A stretch of 64,000 bases of DNA from Cordylochernes scorpioides (GCA_030710605.1 CP092877.1:45368406-45432405), one strand, 5' to 3'. Counted from the first letter of the stretch, positions 1 through 10,660 are shown. The notes: a model not told the origin generated them from the sequence alone. Translations and numbers: made by a program.

Positions 1-178
1 TGTGCAGCCGCTCCTAACATAGAGTACAGACGCTGCTCATCCTGTATCCCTGGATTAGGAGCCCTTACAATGTACTATCAGCCGGGCCAGCTAAGCCCAG
101 GTTTTTTAGCGAGCTTGTTACTGCTCCCCCTCCTCTTTTTTCATCCGGGCTTGGGACCGGCAAAGGCGGAGTTTGTTT
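1..178 (-). repeat. LINE-tail-like interspersed repeat R1 (partial)
   Basis: This stretch is the reverse complement of a repeat that recurs at about 46070, 48896 and 59770. Shared landmarks are the segment around CTCCTAATCCAGGGATACAG and the lysine/glutamate-rich stretch GAAAAAGGAGGAGGAG. Longer copies end in a (AAC)n- or GATAAGAAAGAAG-type tail, so a 3' end of a non-LTR retrotransposon is the likeliest source. The copy runs off the left edge. Confidence 0.6.
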
Positions 179-180
179 TA

Positions 181-607
181 TTTTCTAATTTATTGTAAAT
201 GGAAAACTTTCGAGTTAATGAACAGGTGTTTCTTCCAAGTATATACATCTAAAAAAATTCGCAAACTAACCAAGCTGTCCTTCTGACACCTAAGTCTTCT
301 TGGTTTTATTTACAATGCCAGTGGAAGTCCAATTACTGAGGTGGCGCCAGGCAGATTTATTTATTGGGAGATTTTCTAGGGATGCTGTACTTAGGTTGTG
401 ATCCCTAAGAGGGTGGCCGTCAGGAATCGTTGGTATTGGAGAGTTGAGCAGGTAATTCTAATGAGGCAAAACAGGTATTGTATATATTTCACTTTTATGT
501 TTCACTGGTCTATGGAAAGTTTATGCAGCTCAAAAGGTTGACCATGTATTTACAATAAACGAAAGTCCATTGCAGTCCATAAATGTCTTAATTGAAGTGT
601 GCTGTAG
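181..607. other. Intronic sequence, nothing recognised
   Basis: AT-rich sequence upstream of the first visible transporter exon. The only signal I can use is the 3' splice site at its end, GTGTGCTGTAG. No repeat copied elsewhere in the window and no coding potential were seen. Confidence 0.5.
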
Positions 608-740
608 GTTTGTACCCGAGTCGGCCTGCTGGCTAGCAGCTACGGGATCCTGGGAGAGGTCCGTGGCCCAGCTCCGTGTGGTGGCCCGGGTCAACGGCAA
701 TGACCTGCCCCAGGAGCCGGATGTCCTTCCTCTGGCCCAG
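608..740 (+). CDS. SLC22-type organic ion transporter, exon (first visible)
   Basis: This is the first of five visible exons of an SLC22/major-facilitator transporter (organic cation, anion or carnitine type), a plasma-membrane carrier with 12 membrane spans. The exon encodes FVPESACWLAATG followed by an RVVARVNGNDLP stretch. That is the family's post-TM6 cytoplasmic signature, usually PESPRWL followed by a KAAKVNG-like helix; here the usual PR is replaced by AC. The exon starts after GCTGTAG with one base of a split codon and ends at CAG in phase 0, matching the next exon. The proposed donor, GTCTGG, is weak. It is GC-richer than its surroundings. The N-terminal half (TM1-6 and the large extracellular loop) must lie left of the window. 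Confidence 0.75.
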
Positions 741-827
741 GTCTGGATCTACAGCCATGGAGTTGAATAGATTTTGTGTGCCACAACTTAAGCATATCTA
801 ATTTACGCATAATATTATATGTCAATA

Positions 828-900
828 CAGTTAAACCTATCTATAGCGCCCCCTCTTGGGACTCTGCGCTACTTTATTAATGGCCTTAGGATAGCTATAA
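828..900. repeat. MITE family T2, partial copy
   Basis: Starts after a TA dinucleotide with CAGTTAAACCTATCTATAGC, the terminal inverted repeat of the roughly 180-bp palindromic T2 family seen whole at 12487-12663 and 50950-51127. Only about the first 45 bases are well conserved. Confidence 0.7.
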
Positions 901-950
901 AAACACAATACAATCTTCACACACTCACAGCTTTAATATTATTTTTACTT

Positions 951-1255
951 ATCCCTAGTACACGTAGTACATGCCATGATAATCATGGTGGGTAGAAGTT
1001 GATGACTGCTTTAATTGTAAGTACACCACATGTCTACACATGTAAAAATCAGTTTGACTTTTGCATTTACAAATATGCTATAGCACCGTTTGATTGCTTA
1101 CACTTGCTGGTAGGGTTGGACTTTTGCAAGAATCGGGGGCGATTGGAACATTTTTTTTTTTTTTAATTAGAAAAAAAAGTGCCCAAAGCGGGATTCGATC
1201 CCGGATCGTAGCGATCGAAAACCAACGGTTTAGACCACCCTTCCACCGATCTCAC
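951..1255 (-). repeat. tRNA-derived SINE (family S1)
   Basis: Reading the minus strand, a tRNA-like head (about 1255-1183) carries an A-box-like GGTGGAAGGGTGGTCTAA and a B-box-like GGGATCGAATCCC. A body of about 200 bp follows, with the imperfect palindromes CATGATAATCATGG and CACATGTCTACACATGT. The same unit is found at 13258, 44463, 50120 and, partly, at 49805 and 54690. RNA polymerase III promoter boxes in a dispersed unit of about 300 bp define a SINE. Confidence 0.8.
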
Positions 1256-1452
1256 ATAGCTTCAATATGAAATTACAAGCCGCCATGTAATGTAGGAAAC
1301 TGATCTACTGACAATCCAAGTTTCCTCTAACTTCTGCCTCTATTCACCGCACGTAGAGTCATAAAACTTTTTTGCTGGAATCTTTCGCCACAATGTAGGT
1401 ACAACCTTGATGACACCGCGTTGATTAGGTCAATAAGTCTGTGTATTATATA

Positions 1453-1520
1453 ATACTAGCCGAATGACCCGAGCAACGCCCGTGTTTTAATTTAGACACG
1501 TGGACCTGTTGGATCATTAA
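1453..1520 (-). mobile_element. Helitron-like 3' end (degraded)
   Basis: On the minus strand the segment ends in a GC-rich hairpin (ACGGGCGTTGCTCGGGT) followed by CATTCGGCTAG and then T, the layout of a Helitron 3' terminus (hairpin, short spacer, CTAG before a T). The matching 5' end was not found, so this is a fragment at best. Confidence 0.4.
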
Positions 1521-1564
1521 CGCCCGTGTTTTACCCGATTGAATGTTTTTATTCAAATACTATT

Positions 1565-2279
1565 TGTTACAATTATAAATTGGCGCCTTAAATAAATGCG
1601 TATATTAGTTAATAACTATAGCCTATGTGCTTTATCTGTCTATGTACTGTTGGCTTCCGTAGGCGTCTCTTACTGGGAAAAAGAAAGAGAGGATTCCATT
1701 TAGTTATTAACTAATATATGCATTTATTTAAGGAGCGACCCGCTCCAACACAATAGTTACAAAAACCAAAAAGCGAGTGGGGGGGGGGGCAAAGGTGGCG
1801 TGATCGTAGCCAACCAATAGGAGAGCGTCATTCCAAAAAAAAAAGCAAACGGTGACAGAGATGAAAAATTATTAAGAACGCATGACGCTCGTAACTGTAT
1901 ATAGAATAGTCCTGGCTTCACCCAGATTCTACCCCAGGGGAACTACACATATTCAAAATATTCTATGATATTTAATATTTATTTAAAACATATTATTTAG
2001 ATTATCATCATTTATTTTTATAGTTTCATTCCTTTTGTAATATTTTATTGTACATATATCTTGATTGGTTATTGGAGCGAGAGAGGACCTAGACCAAGAC
2101 TGCGGATCACGACCTACGAGGAAGACAACGAATAAATAAACGCAATAACTTTAAAAAGGTGATTTATATTTAATTACTCTTCTTTATTTGCTTTGAGTAT
2201 GGAAACCCGCTCGGTGTATAACATCAAGAAAGGGGAAACCAAGGTCGACGACCCTGCAAAGCTGTAACTCGGTTCAACA
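1565..2279 (+). mobile_element. Candidate solo LTR related to elements B and C
   Basis: The segment opens with TGTTACA and a TGGCG motif as the LTR of element C does. It shares an internal block with C's LTR (TTCTATGATATTTA, TTTAAAACA, GATTATCATCATTT) and closes with GGTTCAACA, like GGTGCAACA in C. Near its end it carries a short open frame, ATGGAAACCCGCTCG (METRS), followed by a stop. This parallels the MVETRS gag start inside the LTRs of B and C. ATAT follows the right end. A 36-bp inverted repeat (1584-1740) lies inside the left half, so an insertion may have enlarged it. The right half is far better supported than the left boundary. Confidence 0.5.
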
Positions 2280-2757
2280 ATATTCATCTATTAAATTACA
2301 ACAAAAAACAGTGCTAAAAGTTATCATTCATATTTTCAAAGATTACAGTCCAGTCAACGATCCGTGTTTATAATACCATTTCTCAGAAATTCTCAGATTT
2401 CCAAAATCCACTTCATAAGTATAAATTCCTATTAAAATTCTAATAATATGAGATATTGGGATATAACTTGTATCAAATTTGCCTCCAAATAAAGCAAGGT
2501 GAACTGCTGAAAACGTGTTTCATCATTATATAAGGGTCAATTGGAATAATAAACGGGTTGGGGGGGGGGGGGGGCTTCTAAAAATCAACTTTGCTGGCTT
2601 TCTCATAACTAAATCATTCCTTTTAATAAACTACAGTAGATTCCAATGTTATAGATATAAGTGAAGGATTTGGAAAACGTAAAAGATAATAAAATTGAAT
2701 TCTTAGTTCGTAGAAGCCTAAAAACCATATTCTGATAAATCAATCAAATTTTTAAAC
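2280..2757. other. Intronic sequence with a poly-G tract
   Basis: No gene or shared repeat was recognised. A run of 15 G lies at 2560-2574; otherwise the stretch is AT-rich unassigned intron. Confidence 0.5.
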
Positions 2758-2851
2758 ATACTCATAGACAAAACTTAAGGAACGTCTTTGATATCACCAG
2801 TTGTCTGTTATTTTGAAAAAGACAGAGACAATTTTGTTCATACTTGGTTAT
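2758..2851. repeat. MITE family T6, left half (split by gypsy element A)
   Basis: ACTCATAGACAAAACTTAAG is the terminal inverted repeat of family T6. The other half resumes at 7342 and ends in the inverse (CTTAAGTTTTGTCTATGAGT) at 7458. Gypsy element A is inserted between the halves, flanked by the duplicated GTTAT. Intact relatives lie at 14658-14886 and 63555-63760. Confidence 0.75.
2847..2851. repeat. Target-site duplication of gypsy element A
   Basis: GTTAT is repeated at 7342-7346, directly outside both LTRs. This five-base duplication shows that the element inserted as one unit. Confidence 0.85.
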
Positions 2852-3007
2852 TGTGTTGTTATCCAAGACGAGGCAAGATTAACTAAGCATTAGTTTATTT
2901 CCTATTATATTATATATATTATATACAAGTCAAAAGAGATCACTAGCAGAGTATTATTCCTTTTGGTTTCCAGAGCTCAACAATCTATGAGCCTAATACT
3001 CTGCACA
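2852..3007 (-). repeat. 3' LTR of gypsy element A
   Basis: 156 bp, identical by eye to 7186-7341. On the coding strand it directly follows the purine-rich tract GGGAGGAGA. Confidence 0.9.
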
Positions 3008-3022
3008 TCTCCTCCCTTAATT

Positions 3023-6000
3023 TTACAGGAACCTTCGAGGTATCTTGACTGCCCTTCCATATCTTGTATGCACGGCTGGCATTGAAGGGAGGCTCTTCTC
3101 TGGATCCTGGTCTTGGTTGTCCCTCTGCATCCTTCCATCTCTTGTAGATGAGGCCGTTGGTGTAGGGCAATCCTCCTCGGTCTCTTGCTCCTGGTCATCC
3201 TTGCATCTCCTTGAGAGCCAGGTTGATGTCGAAGTGGGGGTCTCCTCATTTCTCTGCTCCTGGCGCTGGCCATCCTCAGAAGCATCCATGGTACTTCCCA
3301 TTTTTGGTAGAGGTGTGAGGTGGAGTCTGTTTCGCCTAACTTTTCCTTGGGGAGTTTGTACCCAATAGGAACGCGGTTCTTCGGATTTGTGAAGAACTGT
3401 TCCTTCTACCCTTTGATCTCTAATCCAAACGCTGTCCCCTTGTTGAAGCGGAGGCAAGCTATGTACATCGTGTCGTTTATCATATAGGCGCTTCTGGTTG
3501 ATCACCCTCCTTTTCTCTCTTTCTTGCAAAGCTTCGGAGTCCAAGTACCTTGGCATCAGTGATGATTCTATTGCTGGAACAGAGGTCCTAAGGCGTCGTC
3601 CCATTAATAGCTCAGCTGGACTATAACCACTTTCCAGGGGCATCGTTCTATATGCTTGAAGAGTCAGATAGCAATCTTCTTCTTTCTTAAAACTTTGCTT
3701 TATATTCTTGATAATTGCTTCAATGAATCCATTGCTTTGAGGGAATTTCGGACTGGATGTGATATGTTTGAAAGACCATTCCTTAGAAAATTTTGAAAAT
3801 TCGGAACCCAGAACTTTTTGGAATTGTGGTCCATTATCGCTCCTCACAGTCTCAGGTGTTCCATGCCTAGCAAATATAGATTTAAGACGGCTTATTACTT
3901 CTTGAGCAGTTAGATTTTGTAAAAGTGATATTTCTGGGTACCTGGAGTAGTAATCACATACAATTAGATACCATCTCCCATTTAGATAAAAGAGATCCAT
4001 TCCGACTTTTTGCCAAGGCCTGATCGGAAATTCTGAGGGCATCAAAGGTTCATGCTTGGGTTTTCTCTCCTTCAAGCATTTTGTACACGACGAAACCATC
4101 CTTTCAATCTCTTTGGAAATTCCTAACCACCAAACCGATTATTTTGCTCTAGATCTGCATTTATTGATCCCAAAATGGCCTTGGTGCAATTTCTCAAGGA
4201 TATCTTTCCTCAATGACTTAGGGATTAGAATTCTTTGTCCTCTAAGAAGAAGACCATTCTGATAGGTCAGGTCCTCCTGAAATTGCCAGTATCCTCTTAG
4301 TGCTGGATCTACTTCTCTTTTATTCTTAGGCCATCCACTCATACAGTATTTAGCCAATTGAGAGCAAAGTGAATCTTCCTTTTGCTTTCTAGAAATCTCC
4401 AAAAGTCTTTCTTCTGTTGCTGGAAATTCAATGGATTGGATGTACGCAGAAAGTTCTTCTTCCAATTCATCTTTATGTGGTTTAGACATAGGCTTCCTTG
4501 ATAACATATCAGCCACTATTTGCTTTTTGCCAGCAATGTGACTTATTTGATAAGAATACCTCATCATCCTCATTTTTAATCGCTGAAGTCTGGGGGTCAT
4601 GTCTTCCAAGGATTTGGACGTAAAAATGGCAATCAGTGATTTGTGATCTGTTTCAATATGGATTTTAATACCTGTAACATAATCCTTTAGTCGATCACAA
4701 GTCCATACTATAGCCAGTCCTTCTTTTTCAATTTGGCTGTATCTTTTCTCCGTTTCTGAAAGTGTTCTAGATACATAAGCTATAGGTTTTAAAGATCCAT
4801 CAGGTTGTTCTTGTCTTAGAACCCCACCTAATCCAAATGAAGAAGCATCAGCCGATACTATGGTCGTTCTTGAGGGATCAAATAAAGCGAGGTTAGGTCT
4901 AGATACTAACTCTTGTTTCAGCAGGTTAAAGCTCTTTTTCTGAGGTTCATCCCAAACCCACTCGTTTTTTGTACTTAGTAACGAATTCAAGGGTTGTAAT
5001 TTATCCGCAAGGTTGGGAATGAATTTTCCTAAATAATTCACCATGCCTAAGAAAGACTTCAATTCTTTTGTTGATCTAGGCGCCTCCATTTTTGTAATAG
5101 CATCGAGCTTTTCTTCGTCAATGAATAAGCCTTCTGAACTCAATGTGTGTCCCAGGAATTTTACAGTTTTAACTCCAAATTGACACTTTTCTGGGTTGAG
5201 TGTCATCCATTCTTCTTGGATTTTCTTCAAAACTTGGCGTACCCTTTCGTTATGTTCTTCTAAGGAAGATCCGTATACTACAATATCATCCATGAAGCAT
5301 ACAAGCCCTTCTATTTTGCCCAGAAGCTGAGTCATCTTTCTTTGAAAGATTTCTGGTGCCGACGTTATTCCAAATGGGATTCTTTTGAAAAAGAACCTGC
5401 CGAATGGCGTTATAAAGGTGGTTAGTTTTTGGGATTCTTTAGCTAACCCAAACTGCCAAAATCCAGAATTTGCATCTAGCTTGGAAAAATAGCAAGCATT
5501 TCCCAGCTGTCCCAGGATATGTTCTGTCGCAGGTAGCGGATAATTTTCTCTTCTTATATACTGATTTAGCTTCGTTAAATCAACACAAATTCTTATTTTT
5601 CCTCCTGGTTTCGATACCGCGACCATTCCCGCGCACCACTCAGTCGGCTCTTCTACTGATTCAATGACTCCTAGCCTGGTCATCTCTTCAAGTTGTTCCT
5701 TTACCTGTTTCATTAAGGGAATTGGAACTCTCCTAGGGGTGCATAAAGCGTATGGTTTCGCATCTGGTTGTAGGGATATTTTGTAATTTATTTTAGCATG
5801 TCCTAAACCATTAAATATTTCTGGAAACTCTCTTTTTGGATTTAAAAAATTTGATGATAATTGCTGAATCATTCTCACAATGTTTAATTTTTCACTTGTC
5901 TCCCCAGAGAGAAGTGGCTGCTTTAGTTTATCAACAATGTATATTTTCGAGTTTAAGTGCTGGCCTTTATTTTGAAGTTTTACGTGGATCATTCCAACTG

Positions 6001-6997
6001 TTTCCAAGGGTATTCCATTTGGACCTTGTAATATTTTATCAGATTTTTCCAGTTTTATTCTTTGGAAACTTTGATAATAATATTGTAGGGGGAGCACGTT
6101 GACATCAGCTCCGGTGTCAATTTTAAAATTAATTTGTCTATTATTTACCTTAATTGGTACTATCCATTTCTTGGAATTATCCTCTACAGATCCCAAAAAA
6201 GCTATCTCTGATTTTATTTCATTTATGGCTTCTGATCTACATACTTTGGCATAATGGCCCTTTTTCTTGCATTTACTACAATACGAGTTCATAGCTGGAC
6301 AATTTTTCCAATCATGATTATTTGAATTGCCACACCTGGTGCATCCATGTGATGACCCTCCCAACTGGTTTGACTTGAATTGTCTTATTTTTTGTTCGTG
6401 CCTTTTTGTTTCTTTTATGTGATTAGGCATTTTCTTTATTTGATCTATAGCATCTTGTTGGTAAAGGCTAGACTGCTGTTCTTTGACACTTTCTAATTGC
6501 TTTGCCATTAGTGTGGCTTTTACTAAGGTCAAGTCTGTATCAAGTTGCATTCTTTCAGATAATGCTCTATCCCTTACTCCAACAACTATCCTATCCCTAA
6601 TCAACTCATCATGTAACATCCCAAAATTGCAGTGCTCAGCTAGGCTATGGAGTGCTGTGATAAATTCATTCACCTTTTCCCCTTCCTGCTGACATCTTTG
6701 ATTAAATCTTGCCCTTTCATAAATTATATTACGTCTTGGAATAAAGTGACTTTCAAAGCATTCAATAACTTTACCATAATTTTCTAGTTGGTCACTTGCT
6801 ATTTTACATGACAACAAAATGTCATCTGCATTATCACCCATGCAGTACACGAGCATATTAACTTGCTCATTTTCTGGGTTATTAATTAACCCGCTTGCCT
6901 GCCTAAAACGTTCAAATCTCCTAATCCATTTTGGCCAATCACCTGGATTTGAAAAATTAAAAGGTTCTGGGGCTACACAATTATAATTTTGGGACAT
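3023..6997 (-). pseudogene. Gag-Pol polyprotein of element A, one in-frame stop
   Basis: A single frame of 1325 codons holds, in order: a gag matrix/capsid region starting MSQNYNCVAPEPF; two zinc knuckles near residues 215-250 (CTRCGNSNNHDWKNC and CSKCKKKGHYAKVC); an aspartic protease (IDTGADVNVLP); reverse transcriptase with an FMDD catalytic box; RNase H (DASSFGLGG, later ETDHKSL); and integrase with its HHCC finger (HQGHFG, CTKC), catalytic Asp (VGMDLF, SDNGPQF) and Glu (GFIEAI). A TAA stop at 4139-4141 splits the frame inside the integrase finger, between RSRAK and SVWWLG, with no shift of frame. Everything else is open, so the break is a single nonsense change. The element should make no complete integrase unless the stop is read through. 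Confidence 0.9.
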
Positions 6998-7040
6998 TAT
7001 AAAGATTTACTTATGATATAATATAACTTACCAAAAAGTT

Positions 7041-7180
7041 TGCTTGATGTCAAGTTTCAAATTTTCTTCGAACAACGACCTTCTTTATGAATTCAGTTTA
7101 CCGCTTCTAAGCTTGCTTGATGTCGAATTTCAAATTTTCTTCGAACAACGACCTTCTTTATGAATTCAGTTTACCGCTGC
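7041..7180. repeat. Two 73-bp tandem units in the leader of element A
   Basis: Two near-identical copies of a 73-bp unit beginning TGCTTGATGTC and ending TTTACCGCT lie between the 5' LTR and the gag start codon. The primer binding site overlaps the end of the LTR-proximal unit. Confidence 0.85.
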
Positions 7181-7185
7181 CACCA

Positions 7186-7341
7186 TGTGTTGTTATCCAA
7201 GACGAGGCAAGATTAACTAAGCATTAGTTTATTTCCTATTATATTATATATATTATATACAAGTCAAAAGAGATCACTAGCAGAGTATTATTCCTTTTGG
7301 TTTCCAGAGCTCAACAATCTATGAGCCTAATACTCTGCACA
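7186..7341 (-). repeat. 5' LTR of gypsy element A
   Basis: 156 bp, identical by eye to 2852-3007. The primer binding site TGGTGGCAGCGG follows at once on the minus strand (7185 downward). Confidence 0.9.
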
Positions 7342-7460
7342 GTTATCTCATGTTTCTTCAATATAGGTAACTGTGCATCAGATACTTTTCAGAGTTATTG
7401 TATGAATCTTGATATATATGCTAAAAGATACAACTTCCTTAAGTTTTGTCTATGAGTGTA
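7342..7460. repeat. MITE family T6, right half
   Basis: Continues the MITE begun at 2758 and ends in the inverse terminal repeat and a TA. The first five bases are the duplicated target of element A. Confidence 0.7.
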
Positions 7461-8040
7461 AATGCAATGAATTTCATAGGCGTACATACATAACTATTAA
7501 AATCACGTTAAACTATTCATTTGGTGCATCTAACTAGATAATTCGACTAAGACGTCCATTTGAAGCCGAAAGTGTTTATTAGAAATAAATAATGATGATA
7601 AAATCATTATCAAGGTGGAATCTCGTTTGCTGTCGTTTTAGAATCATTCGTAGAACAGATATTTCACTAGCTATATATATTGTAACAAAGTATTTATTAT
7701 TTTATTATCAGAGTATTATTTTTTATGTTTATATATTTGCTATACTCTGTACACTTCCCTCTTTTGCTTATATATTTTGTTTATCACTTATAGTTTGTTC
7801 TTGCCTGAAATAAATTGTTGTCTCATCCCGAAGTTGGTCTTCACTAATTTTTCACGTGGTAATATATATATATATATATTTCCTGCTCCTTTGGTTATGC
7901 AAGAGGACGAACTTCACACATATCCCCTATAATATAAATTATAATGCTTAGTTAACTTAGGTACCGCTCAAAAAGAGCAACCTAGTTTATGATATTCACT
8001 ACAATGAATAATATGTGATGGTTATTCACATAATAAAACA
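7461..8040. other. Intronic AT-rich sequence
   Basis: No gene or dispersed repeat was recognised. A short (TA)n run lies near 7863. Confidence 0.5.
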
Positions 8041-8125
8041 AAGTGTCCAATACGGGATTCGATCCCGGTTCATGACTGTCGGGAATCGAGGGTGTTACCC
8101 ACTCGTTCACCGACTCTCTAGCTTA
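8041..8125 (-). repeat. tRNA-like SINE head, second family
   Basis: The minus strand reads GAGTCGGTGAACGAGTGGGTAA (A-box-like) and CCGGGATCGAATCCCG (B-box-like), ending TTGGACAC. It is close to the S1 head but has a different anticodon region, and no S1 body follows. It is probably a degraded SINE rather than a working tRNA gene. Confidence 0.5.
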
Positions 8126-8272
8126 TTACTCAAAATTCAATTAGCCTATCTTAAATTTCATTTTTAAAAAAATGTATTCATTTTATATTATTTTAAAAAT
8201 AATATTTATATATATGTGGTGTTATAAGGTGAGAAGAGAAATAATATCATATCACAATTTGAAAGAAGGACC

Positions 8273-8443
8273 TAGGCAACCAGAGAGAGAGAGACGGGAC
8301 CGGCACAGTCGGGCGTCCGTTCGTGTCGCACCACAATCCCCAACTGTCTTAAAAGTTCCAAGGTGTTAACTGACGGGCCCCAGTGGTCGCCCCTTGGAAT
8401 GTCGCTGGTGTCTTTACCCTCCCGTCTCTCTCTGGGTTGTCTG
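8273..8443. repeat. GC-rich foldback sequence
   Basis: CCAGAGAGAGAGAGACGGGA near 8279 is mirrored by TCCCGTCTCTCTCTGGG near 8420, with about 130 GC-rich bases between. The composition stands out from the AT-rich intron. It could be a small foldback transposon or the remnant of a longer element. Confidence 0.5.
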
Positions 8444-8620
8444 TAGTATTGGTTTTATTATTCCTAGAAGGATATATATTATGACATATACATAATATAT
8501 ATCATAATTTATATTTATTAATGGGATTGTAAACTAAAAAAATGCATAAAACTTTTTTCCACACACTATTCACAGAATATTCCTGTTAACAGAACGCAGC
8601 TGACAACACTGGTGTTGCAG

Positions 8621-8727
8621 ACGACCGAAGAGCCAGAAAACAACAACGAAGTCCGTTATGTCTCTCTGTGGTCAGTTTTTAAGACCCCACGACTTCGAAC
8701 CCAAACCCTTCTACTGGCTTTTGTTTG
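8621..8727 (+). CDS. SLC22-type transporter, exon 2 of the visible set
   Basis: Encodes TTEEPENNNEVRYVSLWSVF, then the strongly diagnostic FKTPRLRTQTLLLAFVW. This is the SLC22 loop before TM7, usually LFRTPRLRKRTL followed by a hydrophobic helix ending in W. The acceptor is a good CTGGTGTTGCAG and the donor is GGTAAGC. It enters in phase 0 and leaves in phase 2 (TG of a Trp codon), which fits exons on both sides. Confidence 0.85.
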
Positions 8728-8857
8728 GTAAGCTATAGCCATGCTAAGACGAAAGGTCTTTTAAAAATCGTATGTATGCATGTATCATATGTAAATGTTT
8801 TAATTCTTTATTTTTTATCGGATATATCATAAAAATCTGTGCATAAGACTAATTGTG

Positions 8858-9175
8858 AAAATTCTAAACTATTATAGACGTGTATGATTATTTCAAAAAT
8901 TAAACAATTTTCTCAACTGCCTTTACTGCAATGAAAAATTAATGGGAGGGCCTGGCTCATCAGTGGTAAACCCTTCAATTAATTTTTCATTGTAGTAAGG
9001 GCAATAGAGAAAATTGTTTAATTTTTAAATGGTAGATTAAACTGGCGAAACCGCTGGGAGGGTTCACCACTGATGAGTCAGGCCCTCCCATTAATTTTTC
9101 ATTGCAGTAAGGGCAGTAGAGAAAATTGTTTAATTTTTAAAAGACTCATACGCGTCTATAATAGTTTCGAATTCA
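8858..9175. repeat. TIR element family T4, rearranged copy
   Basis: Contains the family hallmarks GGGAGGGCCTGGCTCATCAG and GCGAAACCGCTGGGAGGG, and the terminal segment ATACGCGTCTATAATAGTTT, in both orientations. The palindromic layout has been shuffled. Cleaner copies lie at 25756-26150 and around the mariner at 35373-36990. Confidence 0.65.
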
Positions 9176-9300
9176 CAAAAAGGTTGGCACTCACCCAACT
9201 GAAATATTGGTAAATAAATTATATTTTGATCCAATATATGCCTTTTTAATTGAAGATCTTTTTTATGGATTGCTCTATTTTCAAAACAAAAACAACCATA
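9176..9300. repeat. Foldback MITE family T3, half copy
   Basis: Shares AACTGAAATATTGGTAAA, TTTTGATCCAATATATGCC and GGATTGCTCTATTTTCAAAA with the palindromic copies at 29214-29430 and 44075-44270. Only one arm is present here. Confidence 0.7.
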
Positions 9301-9307
9301 AAATCTT

Positions 9308-9592
9308 TTAAAATAAAGAAGAAATATCCTGACCAGGAGTACATTTGGTGTTGGTGGTGCTTATCTCCATGGTTAAACCAATTCCTGAAGTCCACTCCTC
9401 TCCAATTTTGCGATGGTAGTTATAGGCCTGGAAAATAGGTCTTCTATTGTCAGTTCTGAGCATGATATGTTCCGGAGAAGCTTCCTCACTATTGCATTTC
9501 AAGCAGTTATTGCTAGTGGAACAGAAATCAACAAAACATTGATTTAGCCTGTTCCCTGATATTTGGCCAACCCAATTTTCTTGATGAATCAA
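9308..9592 (-). pseudogene. Non-LTR retrotransposon fragment (C-terminal finger)
   Basis: The minus-strand frame includes NNCLKCNSEEASPEHIMLRT. This resembles the C-x2-C...H finger found after the reverse transcriptase of many arthropod LINEs (often C..C...ATPEHIL.C). No reverse transcriptase core is nearby, so it is an isolated decayed tail. The open frame alone would not be convincing. Confidence 0.4.
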
Positions 9593-10660
9593 GAAAAGCT
9601 ATCCACGAACGCGTTTCGCGCTGTTGGCGCTCGTCAGCACCGTAATAAAATATTTATTAAGGCATTCTGCCTTGTAATGATTCGTCATACAAAAAGAAAA
9701 AGATGTAGTTCAATTGACCCTGCTTACTACCACGGTGAAGCTTTCTTGTCGTAACGATATCTTTAATCAAGCAACACGCCAACGCCACTGGACACACCCT
9801 ATATCTCAGACTATGGACAACCGGAAATAATTTTGCCCATAAACACTTTCCTAAGAACCTAAAAGAAAACGCTAAGGACAATAAATGTATCAAAACAAGA
9901 ATATATTGCCATAGTTCACACAGATGGTTCCTCTGATGAAACACTGAAAGATTTTTCTTCTTAGACCAGACACAATACTAAACCAAGTATCGATACAGGA
10001 AGTGGTAAAATATACTCAAATTACACAGAAGAGCTAATTGCTCATAAAGTAAGCCTGAATCTTTATATTTCTTCCGGAAACAATAAAACTCTGGGAATTC
10101 TTTCTTTCCAATTATATCTCAGGCGTATAATAGCCCATTACCATAACATTAAAAACAAACAACAACGAGTGTGTCTATAAGACCTTGTATCATCAAAGTA
10201 AACAGTATTATTAGGAAAATCGACCTCCCCAATCAATATGACAATATCCAGGACTCTATTCTCTAATTCCCAATAATAAATTGCTTTCTCCATTCTGCCT
10301 AATGTAATATAAATAGTTATTCTATTAACTTCAAATGATTTATTCTGTGGTGGTTAAGCAATGACAATCCACATAAAACATTTAACTTATAAAATCAAGC
10401 CTTTTTATTACGATCACTATGGCTACACCTCGCTATGGCTATTTTGTTCAGACAACCAACAAAGAATGAGAAGAAGAATAAGAATTCAATCAAATAGGAA
10501 AAATATATATATAAATTAGATAATAAAAATTTTGCATATTTGCAACAAACAAATACGAATTTTTAAAAGCAAATAAAATTTACATAACACAGAAATACCA
10601 AAGAATAATTTACATGTCCCCTACAATTCCAATAATGTTAAAAATAATAGAACATAACAC
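9593..10660. other. Intronic sequence, nothing recognised
   Basis: AT-rich, with no coding pattern and no repeat copied elsewhere in the window. It could be the decayed body of the flanking LINE fragments, but I cannot show that. Confidence 0.4.

Larger units (their letters stand above)
2852..7341 (-). mobile_element. Ty3/gypsy LTR retrotransposon A (Mag/SURL-like)
   Basis: A complete 4.49-kb element inserted in a T6 MITE in an intron of the SLC22-type gene. Two 156-bp LTRs look identical, start with TG and end with CA, and are flanked by GTTAT duplications. On the minus strand a primer binding site (TGGTGGCAGCGG) directly abuts the 5' LTR, and a polypurine tract (AAGGGAGGAGA) directly precedes the 3' LTR. 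One fused gag-pol frame fills the inside, with a single internal stop codon. Very short LTRs, a fused frame and the gag sequence resemble Mag/SURL or K02A2.6-like elements; that lineage call is inference. Identical LTRs imply a recent insertion. Confidence 0.93.

Noticed and set aside
8041-8125. Working tRNA gene
   Set aside because: The head has A- and B-box-like motifs, but the arms do not pair well and no T-run terminator follows; a SINE head is more likely.
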